In this document: one piece after another, positions 43,534 to 52,162 of the stretch
Numbering within the stretch: position 1 is the stretch's first letter
How the letters are laid out: each line of letters opens with the position of its first letter
Assembly: GCA_934716995.1 (NCBI GenBank)
Contig: CAKUYO010000003.1
Coordinates: 1-64,000, forward strand
DNA from: an uncultured Bacteroidales bacterium
GTDB lineage: Bacteria > Bacteroidota > Bacteroidia > Bacteroidales > Paludibacteraceae
Length of the DNA stretch: 64,000 nt
Reading direction: 5' to 3'
Notes under the pieces: generated by a model
Databases searched by the model: none
What the model saw: only the letters and a program-made list of their open reading frames with translations
Told to the model about the DNA's origin: nothing
Position numbers and translations under genes: made by a program

Positions 43534-43731
43534 TTATTGCAGTGCAATAGTTGTGTCAGCGTCCGTAACGGTGAAGGCAATCTTCCCCTCACGAGCGAGC
43601 CAACCGAGGGCCATGTTCAGATCAGCCTCTTTCAGTTTGGTTGCTTTTTTCAGCGCTTTGGTTGTGAGCGCACCGCCTTGCAGTGCATTCCAGATAAGTC
43701 CGGCATTCTCACCAATTTTGCTTGTAATCAT
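43534..43731 (-). CDS. small winged-helix protein (DUF2582-type)
   Basis: 65 aa. The pattern IGENAGLIWNALQGGALTTK followed by ALKKATKLKEADLNMALGWLAREGKI (split) and TVTDADTTIAL is that of the Bacteroidota winged-helix family PF10771. The fold suggests nucleic-acid binding, but no target is known. It is a stand-alone gene between a copy of the 125-bp repeat and asd. Confidence 0.78.
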   Translation of the reverse strand: MITSKIGENAGLIWNALQGGALTTKALKKATKLKEADLNMALGWLAREGKIAFTVTDADTTIALQ

Positions 43732-43788
43732 ACGACAAATACCTTAAATTAGTTAGTTTATTACGGAGAGGCGTTTCCTCTCCTTATG

Positions 43789-43907
43789 CTCCTTTGCCGC
43801 TTTGCGGCAAGAAATCCAAATAAATCTTTGCAAAGCAGCCATAATTTACCATAAATCTTATCCGCCTACGGCGGCAAAGTCAGATGCTTATATCGAACTG
43901 GCGTTAA
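43789..43907 (-). repeat. about 125-bp dispersed element, copy A
   Basis: Read on the minus strand it runs from TTAACGCCAGTTCGATATAAG through TTGCCGCCGTAGGCGGATAAG to TTGCCGCAAAGCGGCAAAGGAG, with a hairpin at each end (CCGCCGTAGGCGG, TTGCCGCAAAGCGGCAA). Copies B (48245-48369) and C (51445-51545) share most positions. Confidence 0.8.
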
Positions 43908-43914
43908 ATAGGTG

Positions 43915-45171
43915 CTACGCTTTCCCGAACAACAGGGTGGCATTGTGTCCGCCGAAGCCGAAGGTGTTGCTCAGCGCATAGCGTATCGGGCGTTTCTGTG
44001 CCTTGTTGAACGTCAGGTTCAGACGGTAGTCAATCTTCGGGTCTTCGTCCTCGGGATCGTGGTTAATGGTAGGCGGAATGATGCCGTCGCGCAATGCCAG
44101 TATCGTTGCCATAGCCTCTACCGCCCCTGTTGCGCCGAGCAAATGTCCTGTCATCGACTTGGTCGAGTCGAGGCTCATCTCGTAGGCGTGGTCGCCGAAC
44201 ACCTCCTGTATGGCGTGCAGTTCGGCTATGTCGCCGAGCGGGGTCGAAGTGCCGTGCGTGTTGATATAATCAATATCTTCGGGACGCAGCCCTGCATCTT
44301 CTATTGCCATTCTCATCACACGCTGTGCCCCGTTGCCTTCGGGGTCGGGGGCGGTGAGGTGGTAGGCGTCCGAGGTCATACCCTCGCCGAGCATCTCGGC
44401 GTAGATCTTCGCCCCGCGTGCCATGGCGTGTTCGTACTCCTCCAGCACGAGGCAGGCAGCGCCTTCGCCAAGGACGAACCCGTCGCGCGATGCGGAGAAC
44501 GGACGACATGCCGTCCCGGGCGACTCGTTGCGCGAAGAAAGTGCGTGCATCGCATTGAAACCGCCTATGCCCGACGGAGTAACGCTCGCTTCCGCACCGC
44601 CGGTCAGCAGTACATCCGCATGCCTCATACGTATCTGGTCAAACGCCTGCGCGATAGCGTGCGACGACGATGCGCAAGCCGACGACACCGCATAACTCGG
44701 ACCTTTCAGCCCGAACATAAGCGATATATGTCCTGCGCCGATACTCAGTATCACTTTGGGGATATAGAACGGATTGAAATGCGGCGTACCGTCGCCTTTG
44801 GCGTATTCGATAAACTCGGTCTCGAATGTTCTCAGTCCGCCCATACCGCTGCCCCAAATCACGCCTATCCGCTCGCGGTTCTCTTTCTTGAGATCCAGTC
44901 CGGAATCGTCCATCGCCTCTTTGGCAGCGCACACCGAGAATTGTGCGTAGCGGTCCATCCGGTGTGCCTCTTTGCGGTCGAGCAACGCACTCGGGTCAAA
45001 ATTTTTCACTTCAGCAGCGAATTGTGTCTTAAAGAGAGAGGCATCAAACTGCGTAATGGCTCCCACTCCGTTTTTGCCTTCTTGGAGTGCTTTCCATGTG
45101 TCTGCCACATTGTTCCCTACAGGCGTCAGTGCACCCAGTCCGGTTACGACAACTCGTTTTAATTCTTTCAT
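43915..45171 (-). CDS. fabF: beta-ketoacyl-[acyl-carrier-protein] synthase II
   Basis: 418-aa thiolase-fold condensing enzyme of fatty-acid elongation. The catalytic triad is C166 (VSSACASSS), H306 (NTHGTSTPLGD) and H343 (TGHLLGATGAVEA). RVVVTGLGALTPVGN is the usual start. It is cotranscribed with acpP, about 147 nt upstream, which encodes its carrier. Confidence 0.96.
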   Translation of the reverse strand: MKELKRVVVTGLGALTPVGNNVADTWKALQEGKNGVGAITQFDASLFKTQFAAEVKNFDPSALLDRKEAHRMDRYAQFSVCAAKEAMDDSGLDLKKENRERIGVIWGSGMGGLRTFETEFIEYAKGDGTPHFNPFYIPKVILSIGAGHISLMFGLKGPSYAVSSACASSSHAIAQAFDQIRMRHADVLLTGGAEASVTPSGIGGFNAMHALSSRNESPGTACRPFSASRDGFVLGEGAACLVLEEYEHAMARGAKIYAEMLGEGMTSDAYHLTAPDPEGNGAQRVMRMAIEDAGLRPEDIDYINTHGTSTPLGDIAELHAIQEVFGDHAYEMSLDSTKSMTGHLLGATGAVEAMATILALRDGIIPPTINHDPEDEDPKIDYRLNLTFNKAQKRPIRYALSNTFGFGGHNATLLFGKA

Positions 45172-45318
45172 ATTTTGTTTGCGGAGAGACTCTTGGCCTC
45201 ACGGTAGAAATCTCTCAATAGATGATGGCATCACGCCATGATGATTTGATTTATAACAGCATACGAGCCTACAGTATTCCCGTACGCTCGTAAACCGCTT
45301 TAATTTGTGTATGCTCTG

Positions 45319-45561
45319 TTAAGCAAGAGCCTCTTTTACATAAGCGATGGCGTCGCCTACTGTCGAAATCTTCTGGGTATCCTCGTCGGGGATAGTGATG
45401 TTGAATTCTTTCTCAAACTCCATGATCAGTTCCACTGTATCCAGCGAATCTGCGTTGAGGTCTGCTTGGAAGTTTGCTTCAGCGGTTACCTGGCTCTCTT
45501 CAACACCTAATTTATCAACGATGATAGCCTTTACTTTCGATGCAATTTCTTGTTCAGTCAT
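45319..45561 (-). CDS. acpP: acyl carrier protein
   Basis: 80-aa acidic helical protein. The phosphopantetheine serine is S39 in NADSLDTVELIMEFE. ATG 45561 (MTEQEIASKVK) is chosen; the frame upstream lies in the promoter region. First gene of the acpP-fabF operon. Confidence 0.96.
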   Translation of the reverse strand: MTEQEIASKVKAIIVDKLGVEESQVTAEANFQADLNADSLDTVELIMEFEKEFNITIPDEDTQKISTVGDAIAYVKEALA

Positions 45562-45643
45562 AATCTTTATTTTTATAAGTGAATAATTCGTTTTTTGTGG
45601 TGCACTATAACGCACACTGCTGTACAACAGCACAAAAACGGTG

Positions 45644-45675
45644 CAAAATTACTGCTTTTTTCCGAAATATGCAAA
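45644..45675 (-). promoter_or_regulatory. promoter of acpP-fabF
   Basis: Minus strand: TTTG (45672-45675), 20 nt, TAATTTTG (45644-45651). The predicted leader is about 75-80 nt. Confidence 0.75.
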
Positions 45676-45817
45676 TTCTGATGCCCTTTCGGTGTTTTTC
45701 TGTTATAAAATAGCGGTATGGATTGTCTTTTTGCCAACTCGGTTATGCATATTCCAAACATTGTTCCCCGCTTTTGCCGTTACTTTTACGGCAACGAAAA
45801 ATGCTTTTGTGGTGCCG

Positions 45818-45848
45818 TTGTATAATCCGACTATTTTACGTATCTTTG
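45818..45848 (+). promoter_or_regulatory. promoter of the UvrD/PcrA helicase gene
   Basis: TTG (45818-45820), 20 nt, TATCTTTG (45841-45848), 41 nt before the ATG. With the divergent acpP promoter it accounts for the 45562-45889 spacer. Confidence 0.7.
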
Positions 45849-45889
45849 CAGTCCGTTTTTTATGGTATGGTATTTGGAACAGAGTGAAT

Positions 45890-48151
45890 ATGGATTTTTT
45901 GGATCAACTGAATGAGTCGCAACGGGCGGCGGTGGAGTATATCGACGGACCGGAACTGGTGATTGCCGGCGCGGGATCGGGCAAGACGCGCGTCCTGACC
46001 TACAAGATTGCGTATCTGTTGCAAACGGGGGTGCGGGCAAACCATATCCTGGCACTGACCTTCACCAACAAAGCCGCCCGCGAGATGAAAGAGCGTATCG
46101 CCCGCCTGGTGCCCGCTGCCGATGCACGATACCTGTGGATGGGTACGTTCCACTCGGTGTGTGCGCGTCTCTTGCGCACCGAGGCGGAGCGGTTGGGTTT
46201 TACGCGCGATTTCTCCATCTACGATACCGCCGACTCGAAATCGCTGCTCAAACAGATACTCAAAGAGCAACAGTTGGACGAGAAGATATATAAAGTGGGG
46301 AATGTGCTCGGGCGGATCTCGGCAGCAAAGAATATGCTCGTCTCTCCCGATGAATACGAACGCAACCGCGACTTCTACAAAGCCGATTCAGAAGCACGTA
46401 TGTACAGGATGGCGGAGGTGTATGAGTCGTATCAGGTGCGGCTGAAAGCCGCCAATGCGATGGATTTTGACGATCTGCTGGTGAATATGAACTGCCTGCT
46501 CGAAACCGATGCGGAGGTGCGGGACAAGTACCAGCAGGCGTTCCAGTATGTGCTGGTGGACGAGTATCAGGACACCAACTACGTGCAGTACCTGCTGGTG
46601 AAACACCTGGCGGAGCCGCAGAACCGTATCTGCGTGGTGGGCGACGATGCACAGTCGATCTATTCGTTCCGCGGGGCGGATATACGCAATATCCTCGGTT
46701 TCCAACGGGATTATGCCCATTCGCACCTGTATAAGTTGGAGCGCAACTACCGTTCCACGCAGACGATCGTCAATGCCGCCAACTCACTGATCCACCACAA
46801 CGAGCACCAGATACCCAAGGAGGTCTATTCCGAGAAAGAGGAGGGGCAGCGGATCGACCTCAATGCCTATATGTCCGACCGCGATGAGGGCGAAGCCGTA
46901 GCCAAAGCCATTGGCAAAGACCATACGCTCTTCCACCGCGACTACAACGACATGGCTATCCTCTACCGCACCAATGCACAGTCGCGGGCGTTTGAGAACG
47001 AACTGCGCAAACGCAATATCCCCTATCGTATCTATGGCGGCACATCGTTCTACCAGCGCAAGGAGATCAAAGACGCGATTGCCTATTTCCGTCTGGCGGT
47101 CAATCCGTTGGACAACGAGGCGCTGATGCGTGTCATCAATTTCCCCGCCCGCGGCATAGGCGACACCACGCTGCGTAAGGTGACCGATACGGCGGTTATG
47201 CACGGTATCAGTATGCTGGATGTGGCGGCGCACCCGATGGAGTGCTCGCTGCCCGTACAAACAGCCACAGCAAGGAAACTCATTCTTTTTTCCGACCTGA
47301 TAGCACGCCTTCGTGAGGCGGCGGAGACCAAGGATGCCTACGAGTTCGCCGAGATGGCACTCGGGCAGTCGGGGGTGCGCACCGCCGCTATGCTCGACCG
47401 CACGCCCGAAGGCATTGACCGTGCGGAGAACCTGCAGGAGTTGCTCAACGGTATTCACGAGTTTGTCGATAAACGTACCGAGGAGGGCGTTTCGTTTACG
47501 CCGATTACCGATTTTCTCGCCGAGGTGTCGCTCCTAACCGACCAGGATGAGAACCTTGCCGACCGGACATCGCGCGTAACGCTGATGACCATACACGCCG
47601 CCAAAGGGCTGGAGTTCCCGATAGTGTATATCGTCGGTATGGAGGAGAACCTGTTCCCCTCGCAGTACTGCGTCAAACCGAGTGAGATAGAGGAGGAACG
47701 ACGTCTGCTCTATGTGGCGATGACGCGTGCCATGGAGCAATGCCACCTGTCGTATGCGCGGCAGCGTTTCCGCAACGGACAGGTTACCTTTACTTCCCCG
47801 TCGCGTTTCCTCAACGACATCGACCGGCACTATCTCGAGGTGGCAGCACCGCAAGCGGCGCAACCGCTGTACGACCGTCCGCGCTGGGGCAACAACACAT
47901 GGGCGGACGACGACAACTATACCAAGCCCGCATTCTCCAAACCGCTCAAACCCGTACAAAGCGCGATGAAATCGAACGATATAGATACTGCGGCTTTCCC
48001 AGCGGGCAGCCGTGTCTTCCATCGTGTTTTCGGAGAGGGGACAGTGCAGCGGGTCTATAATGAGAACGACAATGACAAGATAGACATACTCTTCGACACC
48101 AAGGGGCAGAAGACCTTGTTGCTCACGTATGCGAAGTTGGAAAAGAGGTAG
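45890..48151 (+). CDS. pcrA: UvrD/PcrA-type superfamily 1 DNA helicase
   Basis: 753 aa. Walker A is GAGSGKT (27-33), Walker B is DEYQDTN (224-230), motif III is VVGDDAQSIYSFRGAD and motif VI is VAMTRAMEQCHLSYARQR. LNESQRAAVEY is the Q motif. The 3'-5' helicase acts in nucleotide-excision and mismatch repair and removes RecA. The C-terminal part ends in a small Tudor-like module (SRVFHRVFGEGTVQRVY). ATG 45890 is chosen because the longer frame precedes the promoter. Confidence 0.95.
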   Translation: MDFLDQLNESQRAAVEYIDGPELVIAGAGSGKTRVLTYKIAYLLQTGVRANHILALTFTNKAAREMKERIARLVPAADARYLWMGTFHSVCARLLRTEAERLGFTRDFSIYDTADSKSLLKQILKEQQLDEKIYKVGNVLGRISAAKNMLVSPDEYERNRDFYKADSEARMYRMAEVYESYQVRLKAANAMDFDDLLVNMNCLLETDAEVRDKYQQAFQYVLVDEYQDTNYVQYLLVKHLAEPQNRICVVGDDAQSIYSFRGADIRNILGFQRDYAHSHLYKLERNYRSTQTIVNAANSLIHHNEHQIPKEVYSEKEEGQRIDLNAYMSDRDEGEAVAKAIGKDHTLFHRDYNDMAILYRTNAQSRAFENELRKRNIPYRIYGGTSFYQRKEIKDAIAYFRLAVNPLDNEALMRVINFPARGIGDTTLRKVTDTAVMHGISMLDVAAHPMECSLPVQTATARKLILFSDLIARLREAAETKDAYEFAEMALGQSGVRTAAMLDRTPEGIDRAENLQELLNGIHEFVDKRTEEGVSFTPITDFLAEVSLLTDQDENLADRTSRVTLMTIHAAKGLEFPIVYIVGMEENLFPSQYCVKPSEIEEERRLLYVAMTRAMEQCHLSYARQRFRNGQVTFTSPSRFLNDIDRHYLEVAAPQAAQPLYDRPRWGNNTWADDDNYTKPAFSKPLKPVQSAMKSNDIDTAAFPAGSRVFHRVFGEGTVQRVYNENDNDKIDILFDTKGQKTLLLTYAKLEKR

Positions 48152-48225
48152 GTTAGGAACATATAATTAACTATATTGTTATCTGTTGTTTAATAGTTGT
48201 TGTCTGTTGTTGACCGACGAAGTCT

Positions 48226-48247
48226 TATATCTAACTCACGTTAATTA
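48226..48247 (+). repeat. 22-bp direct repeat, left copy, flanking element copy B
   Basis: A 22-bp sequence (TATATCTAACTCACG... ) that recurs without mismatch at 48374-48395. The two copies bracket the dispersed element at 48245-48369. Confidence 0.85.
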
Positions 48248-48369
48248 ACGTCAGTTCGGTATAAGCAAATTGTCTTACCTTGCCGCCGTAGGCAATAAGA
48301 TTTTTGGGCAATTTATGGATGTAGAATCAAAGATTTACTTGGATTTCTTGCCGCTTTGCGGCAAAGGAG
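48245..48369 (+). repeat. about 125-bp dispersed element, copy B
   Basis: Runs from TTAACGTCAGTTCGGTATAAG through TTGCCGCCGTAGGCAATAAG to TTGCCGCTTTGCGGCAAAGGAG. It contains the terminal hairpin TTGCCGC/GCGGCAA. Copy A (43789-43907) is inverted; copy C is at 51445-51545. Confidence 0.8.
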
Positions 48370-48373
48370 TTTT

Positions 48374-48395
48374 TATATCTAACTCACGTTAATTA
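48374..48395 (+). repeat. 22-bp direct repeat, right copy, flanking element copy B
   Basis: Identical to 48226-48247. It ends 6 bp before the ATG of the DUF4294 gene. Confidence 0.85.
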
Positions 48396-48400
48396 TAAGA

Positions 48401-48985
48401 ATGAAAAGGATGGGTCTCATAATGTGTTTTCTGTGCGCGGCATTTGCCTGTGCGAATGCCGCACCTGCGCGCTTGGACTCGCTGATGCTCCGTGTCGAAC
48501 ACGGAGACACCGTCTATCTCGCATATCTGCACGATGTGTATGTCTATCCCCCACTGAAGTTCAAGAACAAGAAACAGGAACGTTTCTACTGGCGCACGGT
48601 GCGCGATGTGAAAAAGACGCTGCCTTATGCCAAGATGATCAGCAAAGATATGGAGTTTGCCGACGAGGAACTGGCTAAGATACAAGACCCCAAGGAGCGC
48701 AAACGCTGGTGGAAAAAATACGAGAAATACCTGTTCCAAAAATACGAAAAGGATTTCCGCGGAATGTATGCCTCGCAGGGGCAGATGCTGATGAAACTGA
48801 TGGACCGCGAGAGCGACCGCACCAGTTACGAACTCATACGCCAATACCGCGGCAAGGCGAGTGCCAACTGGTGGCAGTTCGTTGCCAAACTGTTCAAAAA
48901 CGACTTGAAAGAGGAATACGATGCGCAGGACAAAGACAAGATTGTCGAGCGTGTCATCAATCTGGTTGAGGCGGGACAGTTGTGA
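48401..48985 (+). CDS. DUF4294 exported protein
   Basis: 194 aa with a signal peptide (MKRMGLIMCFLCAAFACANA). The mature part fits DUF4294: GDTVYLAYLHDVYVYPPLKF, RTVRDVKKTLPYAKMI, and a charged C-terminal helix region (KRWWKKYEKYLFQKYEKDFR). The family is confined to Bacteroidota; function unknown. Its 3' end overlaps that of the convergent MATE gene by 29 nt. Confidence 0.83.
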   Translation: MKRMGLIMCFLCAAFACANAAPARLDSLMLRVEHGDTVYLAYLHDVYVYPPLKFKNKKQERFYWRTVRDVKKTLPYAKMISKDMEFADEELAKIQDPKERKRWWKKYEKYLFQKYEKDFRGMYASQGQMLMKLMDRESDRTSYELIRQYRGKASANWWQFVAKLFKNDLKEEYDAQDKDKIVERVINLVEAGQL

Positions 48986-50357
48986 GATAGGCGTCCTGCT
49001 CTTGTATCAGAGCCTTGAATTTGCGTATCTGTATCCAGAGCATTACCGCCGCAGTGATAGCCGCCAAGGTATCGCTGACAGGCATACTCCACCATACACC
49101 GAGCAGAGGATCGTTGGTAAACAGCAGCGGCATCAGCAGCGTCAGCGGAATCAGATACAGCACTTGGCGCGTCAGGCTTAGGAAAATAGCCTTGCCGGCC
49201 ATACCGATACTGGTAAACAGGTTGCCCGCCACCATCTGGAAACCGACAATCAGCATCGAGCAGCAGATGATACGCATAGGCGTTACCGACTGGGCAATCA
49301 GTTCAGGGTCGTGGGTAAAGACCCGCACCACCAGTTCGGGACAGAACTCGCCCAGCACAAAGACGATACTCGTGGTAACCGTAGCGCAGATAGCGGTCAG
49401 TTTGAATGTACGGAGCATACGGTGATACTGTTTGGCACCATAGTTGAATCCCACAATCGGCTGCATACCCTGGTTCAGTCCCATCACAATCATCGCAAAC
49501 ACAAACACCACGCGGTTGATAACGCCGTAGGTGGCGATAGCCATATCGCCACCGTAGCGTTTGAGTTGGTTGTTGATGATGATCACCACAAAGCAACTCG
49601 CCAAGTTGGTCAGAAACGGCGACAGCCCCACCGACAATGCCTGCAGTGTAATCTGCTTGTCCAATTTCCATATATGGCGGTGGAAGTGTATCAGTTCTTT
49701 CGGGTTGCAGAAGATCGTGAACTGCCACATCACGGCTATTGCCTGCGAGATGACCGTTGCCAGGGCGGCACCGCGCACACCCATATCCAATAGGAAAATA
49801 AAGATAGGGTCGAGTATGATGTTCACCGTAACAGCGATAATCGTCGAAGTCATCGCTATCTTCGGGTGTCCCATCGAGCGCAGGATATTGTTCAGCCCGT
49901 AGTACACGTGGGTGAGGATATTGCCCCATAGGATAATCTCCATATACTGCCGCGCGTACTCTAATGTGTCGTCGCTTGCGCCGAAAGCACGCAGAATAGG
50001 CTCCAGCCCCAACAGACCGACTACCATAATGACAGCACCCAGTATCAGGTTGAGTACCAGCACATTGCCGAGCACTTTGTTGGCAGCCTCGTAGTCCTTT
50101 TCGCCTAATTTGATAGCCAGTACCGTACTGGCGCCTACGCCCACCAGACTGCCGAAAGCGGCGCATATATCCATAAACGGCTTGGCTACCGTCAGCGCAG
50201 ACAATGCCAGCGAACCGCAGCCGTGCCCTATATAGATAGTGTCCACTATATTGTATAGCGAACTTGCCGTCATCGCAATGATGGCGGGTAGTGCGAACCG
50301 CATCAGCAGTTTGCCGATCGGTTCCGTACCGAGAGCCGTGGTGTTGTTGGCAGCCAT
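48957..50357 (-). CDS. MATE-family multidrug/cation efflux transporter
   Basis: 466-aa polytopic inner-membrane protein with about 12 helices in two bundles. Family signs are MRFALPAIIAMTASSLYNIVDTIYIGHG (split) and MGLNQGMQPIVGFNYGAKQYHRM. It exchanges Na+ or H+ for drugs; the substrate is unknown. Its ATG overlaps the mrp stop codon (TAATG), so the two are translationally coupled. Confidence 0.92.
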   Translation of the reverse strand: MAANNTTALGTEPIGKLLMRFALPAIIAMTASSLYNIVDTIYIGHGCGSLALSALTVAKPFMDICAAFGSLVGVGASTVLAIKLGEKDYEAANKVLGNVLVLNLILGAVIMVVGLLGLEPILRAFGASDDTLEYARQYMEIILWGNILTHVYYGLNNILRSMGHPKIAMTSTIIAVTVNIILDPIFIFLLDMGVRGAALATVISQAIAVMWQFTIFCNPKELIHFHRHIWKLDKQITLQALSVGLSPFLTNLASCFVVIIINNQLKRYGGDMAIATYGVINRVVFVFAMIVMGLNQGMQPIVGFNYGAKQYHRMLRTFKLTAICATVTTSIVFVLGEFCPELVVRVFTHDPELIAQSVTPMRIICCSMLIVGFQMVAGNLFTSIGMAGKAIFLSLTRQVLYLIPLTLLMPLLFTNDPLLGVWWSMPVSDTLAAITAAVMLWIQIRKFKALIQEQDAYLTTVPPQPD

Positions 50358-51391
50358 TAAATCTTCCGTGCAATCTCGTCGAATATCTTTGCCGCAGGAT
50401 GCCCCTCTTGCATAGCGATCGGCTCGCCGTCATCGCCCGCTTCACGGATACTCTGCACCAGCGGGATCTGCCCGAGTAAAGGAACCCCGAGTTCCTCCGC
50501 AAGGTTTTTCCCCCCGTCCCGTCCGAAGATGTAATACCGGTTGTTCGGCAGTTCGGCAGGCGTAAACCATGCCATATTCTCTATGATGCCTAATACGGGC
50601 ACATCGATTTTCTCGTTGCGGAACATATCCACGCCTTTGCGGGCGTCCACCAATGCCACCGGTTGCGGTGTCGTTACCACTATCGCCCCTGTCAGGTGGA
50701 GCAGCGAAACCAAGGTCAGGTGTATGTCCGATGTCCCTGGCGGCAGGTCTATGAGAAAATAGTCCAACTCGCCCCAGTGCGCGTCTTCTATCAGTTGTTT
50801 GAGTGCGTTGCTTGCCATACCGCCGCGCCATACCACCGCCGAGGCGGGGTCAACGAAGAAACCGATCGACAGCATCTTCACCCCGTACTGCTCTATCGGC
50901 TCGATGAGCGTGCGTCCGCCCTCTTCCACCGACACGGGACGGCAGTCCTCCGTATGGAACATCTTCGGCATACTCGGCCCGTGGATGTCCGCGTCAAGCA
51001 GCCCCACGCGCTTGCCTTGCCGCGCCAGCGCAATAGCCAGATTAGCGGTAACGGTCGATTTGCCCACACCGCCTTTGCCGCTGTGTATGGCAATGATCTT
51101 CTTTGCTTTCAAAGGTGATTTTTCCTCCTGCAGCGGCAGGTTCTGCTTGCGGAATTTGGTATGGATATGTACGGCGGCATTGGCGTCCGCATAGGTCTGT
51201 ATCGCCACCTCCGCAGCCTTCACCACCGATTTCATAAACGGGTCGTTGTCCTTCTCGAAGATAAGCGAGAAACTCACCTCTAATCCGCTGATACGGATAT
51301 CATCTTCGAGCATTCCGCTCTCTATCAGGTCTTTGCCCGTCCCCGGATAGCGCACATGGCGCAAAGCGTCTATTATCTGTTGTGGGTACAT
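50357..51391 (-). CDS. apbC: Mrp/ApbC-type iron-sulfur carrier ATPase
   Basis: 344 aa. An N-terminal DUF59/MIP18-like domain (1-80) is fused to the deviant P-loop GTPase domain (GKGGVGKS 105-112; FLIDLPPGTSDIHLTLV; VVTTPQPVALVDARKGVDMF). The usual C-x-x-C of Nbp35 relatives is not obvious. The protein is thought to load iron-sulfur clusters on apoproteins. The window also encodes sufT and a NifU-like scaffold. ATG 51391 is preferred to one five codons upstream. Confidence 0.92.
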   Translation of the reverse strand: MYPQQIIDALRHVRYPGTGKDLIESGMLEDDIRISGLEVSFSLIFEKDNDPFMKSVVKAAEVAIQTYADANAAVHIHTKFRKQNLPLQEEKSPLKAKKIIAIHSGKGGVGKSTVTANLAIALARQGKRVGLLDADIHGPSMPKMFHTEDCRPVSVEEGGRTLIEPIEQYGVKMLSIGFFVDPASAVVWRGGMASNALKQLIEDAHWGELDYFLIDLPPGTSDIHLTLVSLLHLTGAIVVTTPQPVALVDARKGVDMFRNEKIDVPVLGIIENMAWFTPAELPNNRYYIFGRDGGKNLAEELGVPLLGQIPLVQSIREAGDDGEPIAMQEGHPAAKIFDEIARKI

Positions 51392-51444
51392 ATCGCAGCG
51401 CGGCACATACTATGCCGCAAAATAGATCAATTCAATATACGTAT

Positions 51445-51545
51445 AATTGCCTTACTTTTCCGCCGTAGGCGAATAAGATTTATGGCAATTTATGGAATGT
51501 AAAATAAAAGATTTTCTTAGATTTCTTGCCCTTTGCGGCAAAGGA
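51445..51545 (+). repeat. about 125-bp dispersed element, copy C
   Basis: Contains CCGCCGTAGGCGAATAAG, GGCAATTTATGGAATGTAAAA and TTTCTTGCCCTTTGCGGCAAAGG. It is slightly shorter and more diverged at its left end than copies A and B, and no direct repeats flank it. Confidence 0.75.
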
Positions 51546-51574
51546 ACAAACGCCCACGGTTCTATCCAACCCCT

Positions 51575-52123
51575 TTAGAATCTGTATCGTACCGAAGCCA
51601 CCAATGCCCAATCGAAGAACGACAGGTGGTAGTTGTCATTGAATGCCACGCCGTAACCGGGACGGAAATCCAGCGATAGGTTCACAGGCGCGTCAAATAC
51701 GATCTCCGCACCCGCAATAGCATTCAGACCGAACTTGCCTAATACGGGCGAATTATAGACATAGTTTCCTACACGTGTAGAATACAGATCGCTGCACAAT
51801 CCAAGACTCAAACCTCCGCCTGCGTACCAGTCCACGCGCCCTTCGTCGAACTCACCGATGGTGTTCTGATATACCACATTCGGGTTGATTTCAAAAGTGT
51901 ACAGACTCGTCTGCCCCGTATAATTGCCGTTGCCTGCGGCGGTGGACATCAGGCGCACGCCCAAGTCGCCTTGGAGCGCAAGATGTTCCACACCGAGTAC
52001 AAAACCTTTGTACGAAACACCGTACATACTGCCCACCATTCCGCCGATACTGTTCTTGTAGTCCTGTGCCGGCAAGGCAAAAACACAGAGACACAGCACT
52101 ACAGAAAGAATATACTTTTTCAT
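51575..52123 (-). CDS. small outer-membrane beta-barrel protein
   Basis: 182 aa. Signal peptide about 1-19 (MKKYILSVVLCLCVFALPA). The mature chain alternates hydrophobic and polar residues in strands (GVSYKGFVLGVEHLALQGDL, WYAGGGLSLGLCS, SLDFRPGYGVAF) and ends in phenylalanine (VASVRYRF), as expected for a Bam substrate. The number of strands suggests an 8-strand barrel. No specific role can be given. Confidence 0.68.
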   Translation of the reverse strand: MKKYILSVVLCLCVFALPAQDYKNSIGGMVGSMYGVSYKGFVLGVEHLALQGDLGVRLMSTAAGNGNYTGQTSLYTFEINPNVVYQNTIGEFDEGRVDWYAGGGLSLGLCSDLYSTRVGNYVYNSPVLGKFGLNAIAGAEIVFDAPVNLSLDFRPGYGVAFNDNYHLSFFDWALVASVRYRF

Positions 52124-52126
52124 ATA

Positions 52127-52162
52127 ATTCTTAATTCATAATTCATAATTCATAATTAAAAA
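52127..52162. repeat. tandem AATTCATAATTC repeats
   Basis: Three to four tandem TAATTCATAATTC units fill the spacer between metG and the outer-membrane protein gene. Confidence 0.65.

Noticed and set aside
43912..45162. 416-codon plus-strand frame
   Set aside because: It is the shadow of fabF, whose catalytic triad is intact.
48245..48369. Insertion sequence
   Set aside because: The element is about 125 bp and encodes no transposase; it is listed as a dispersed repeat.
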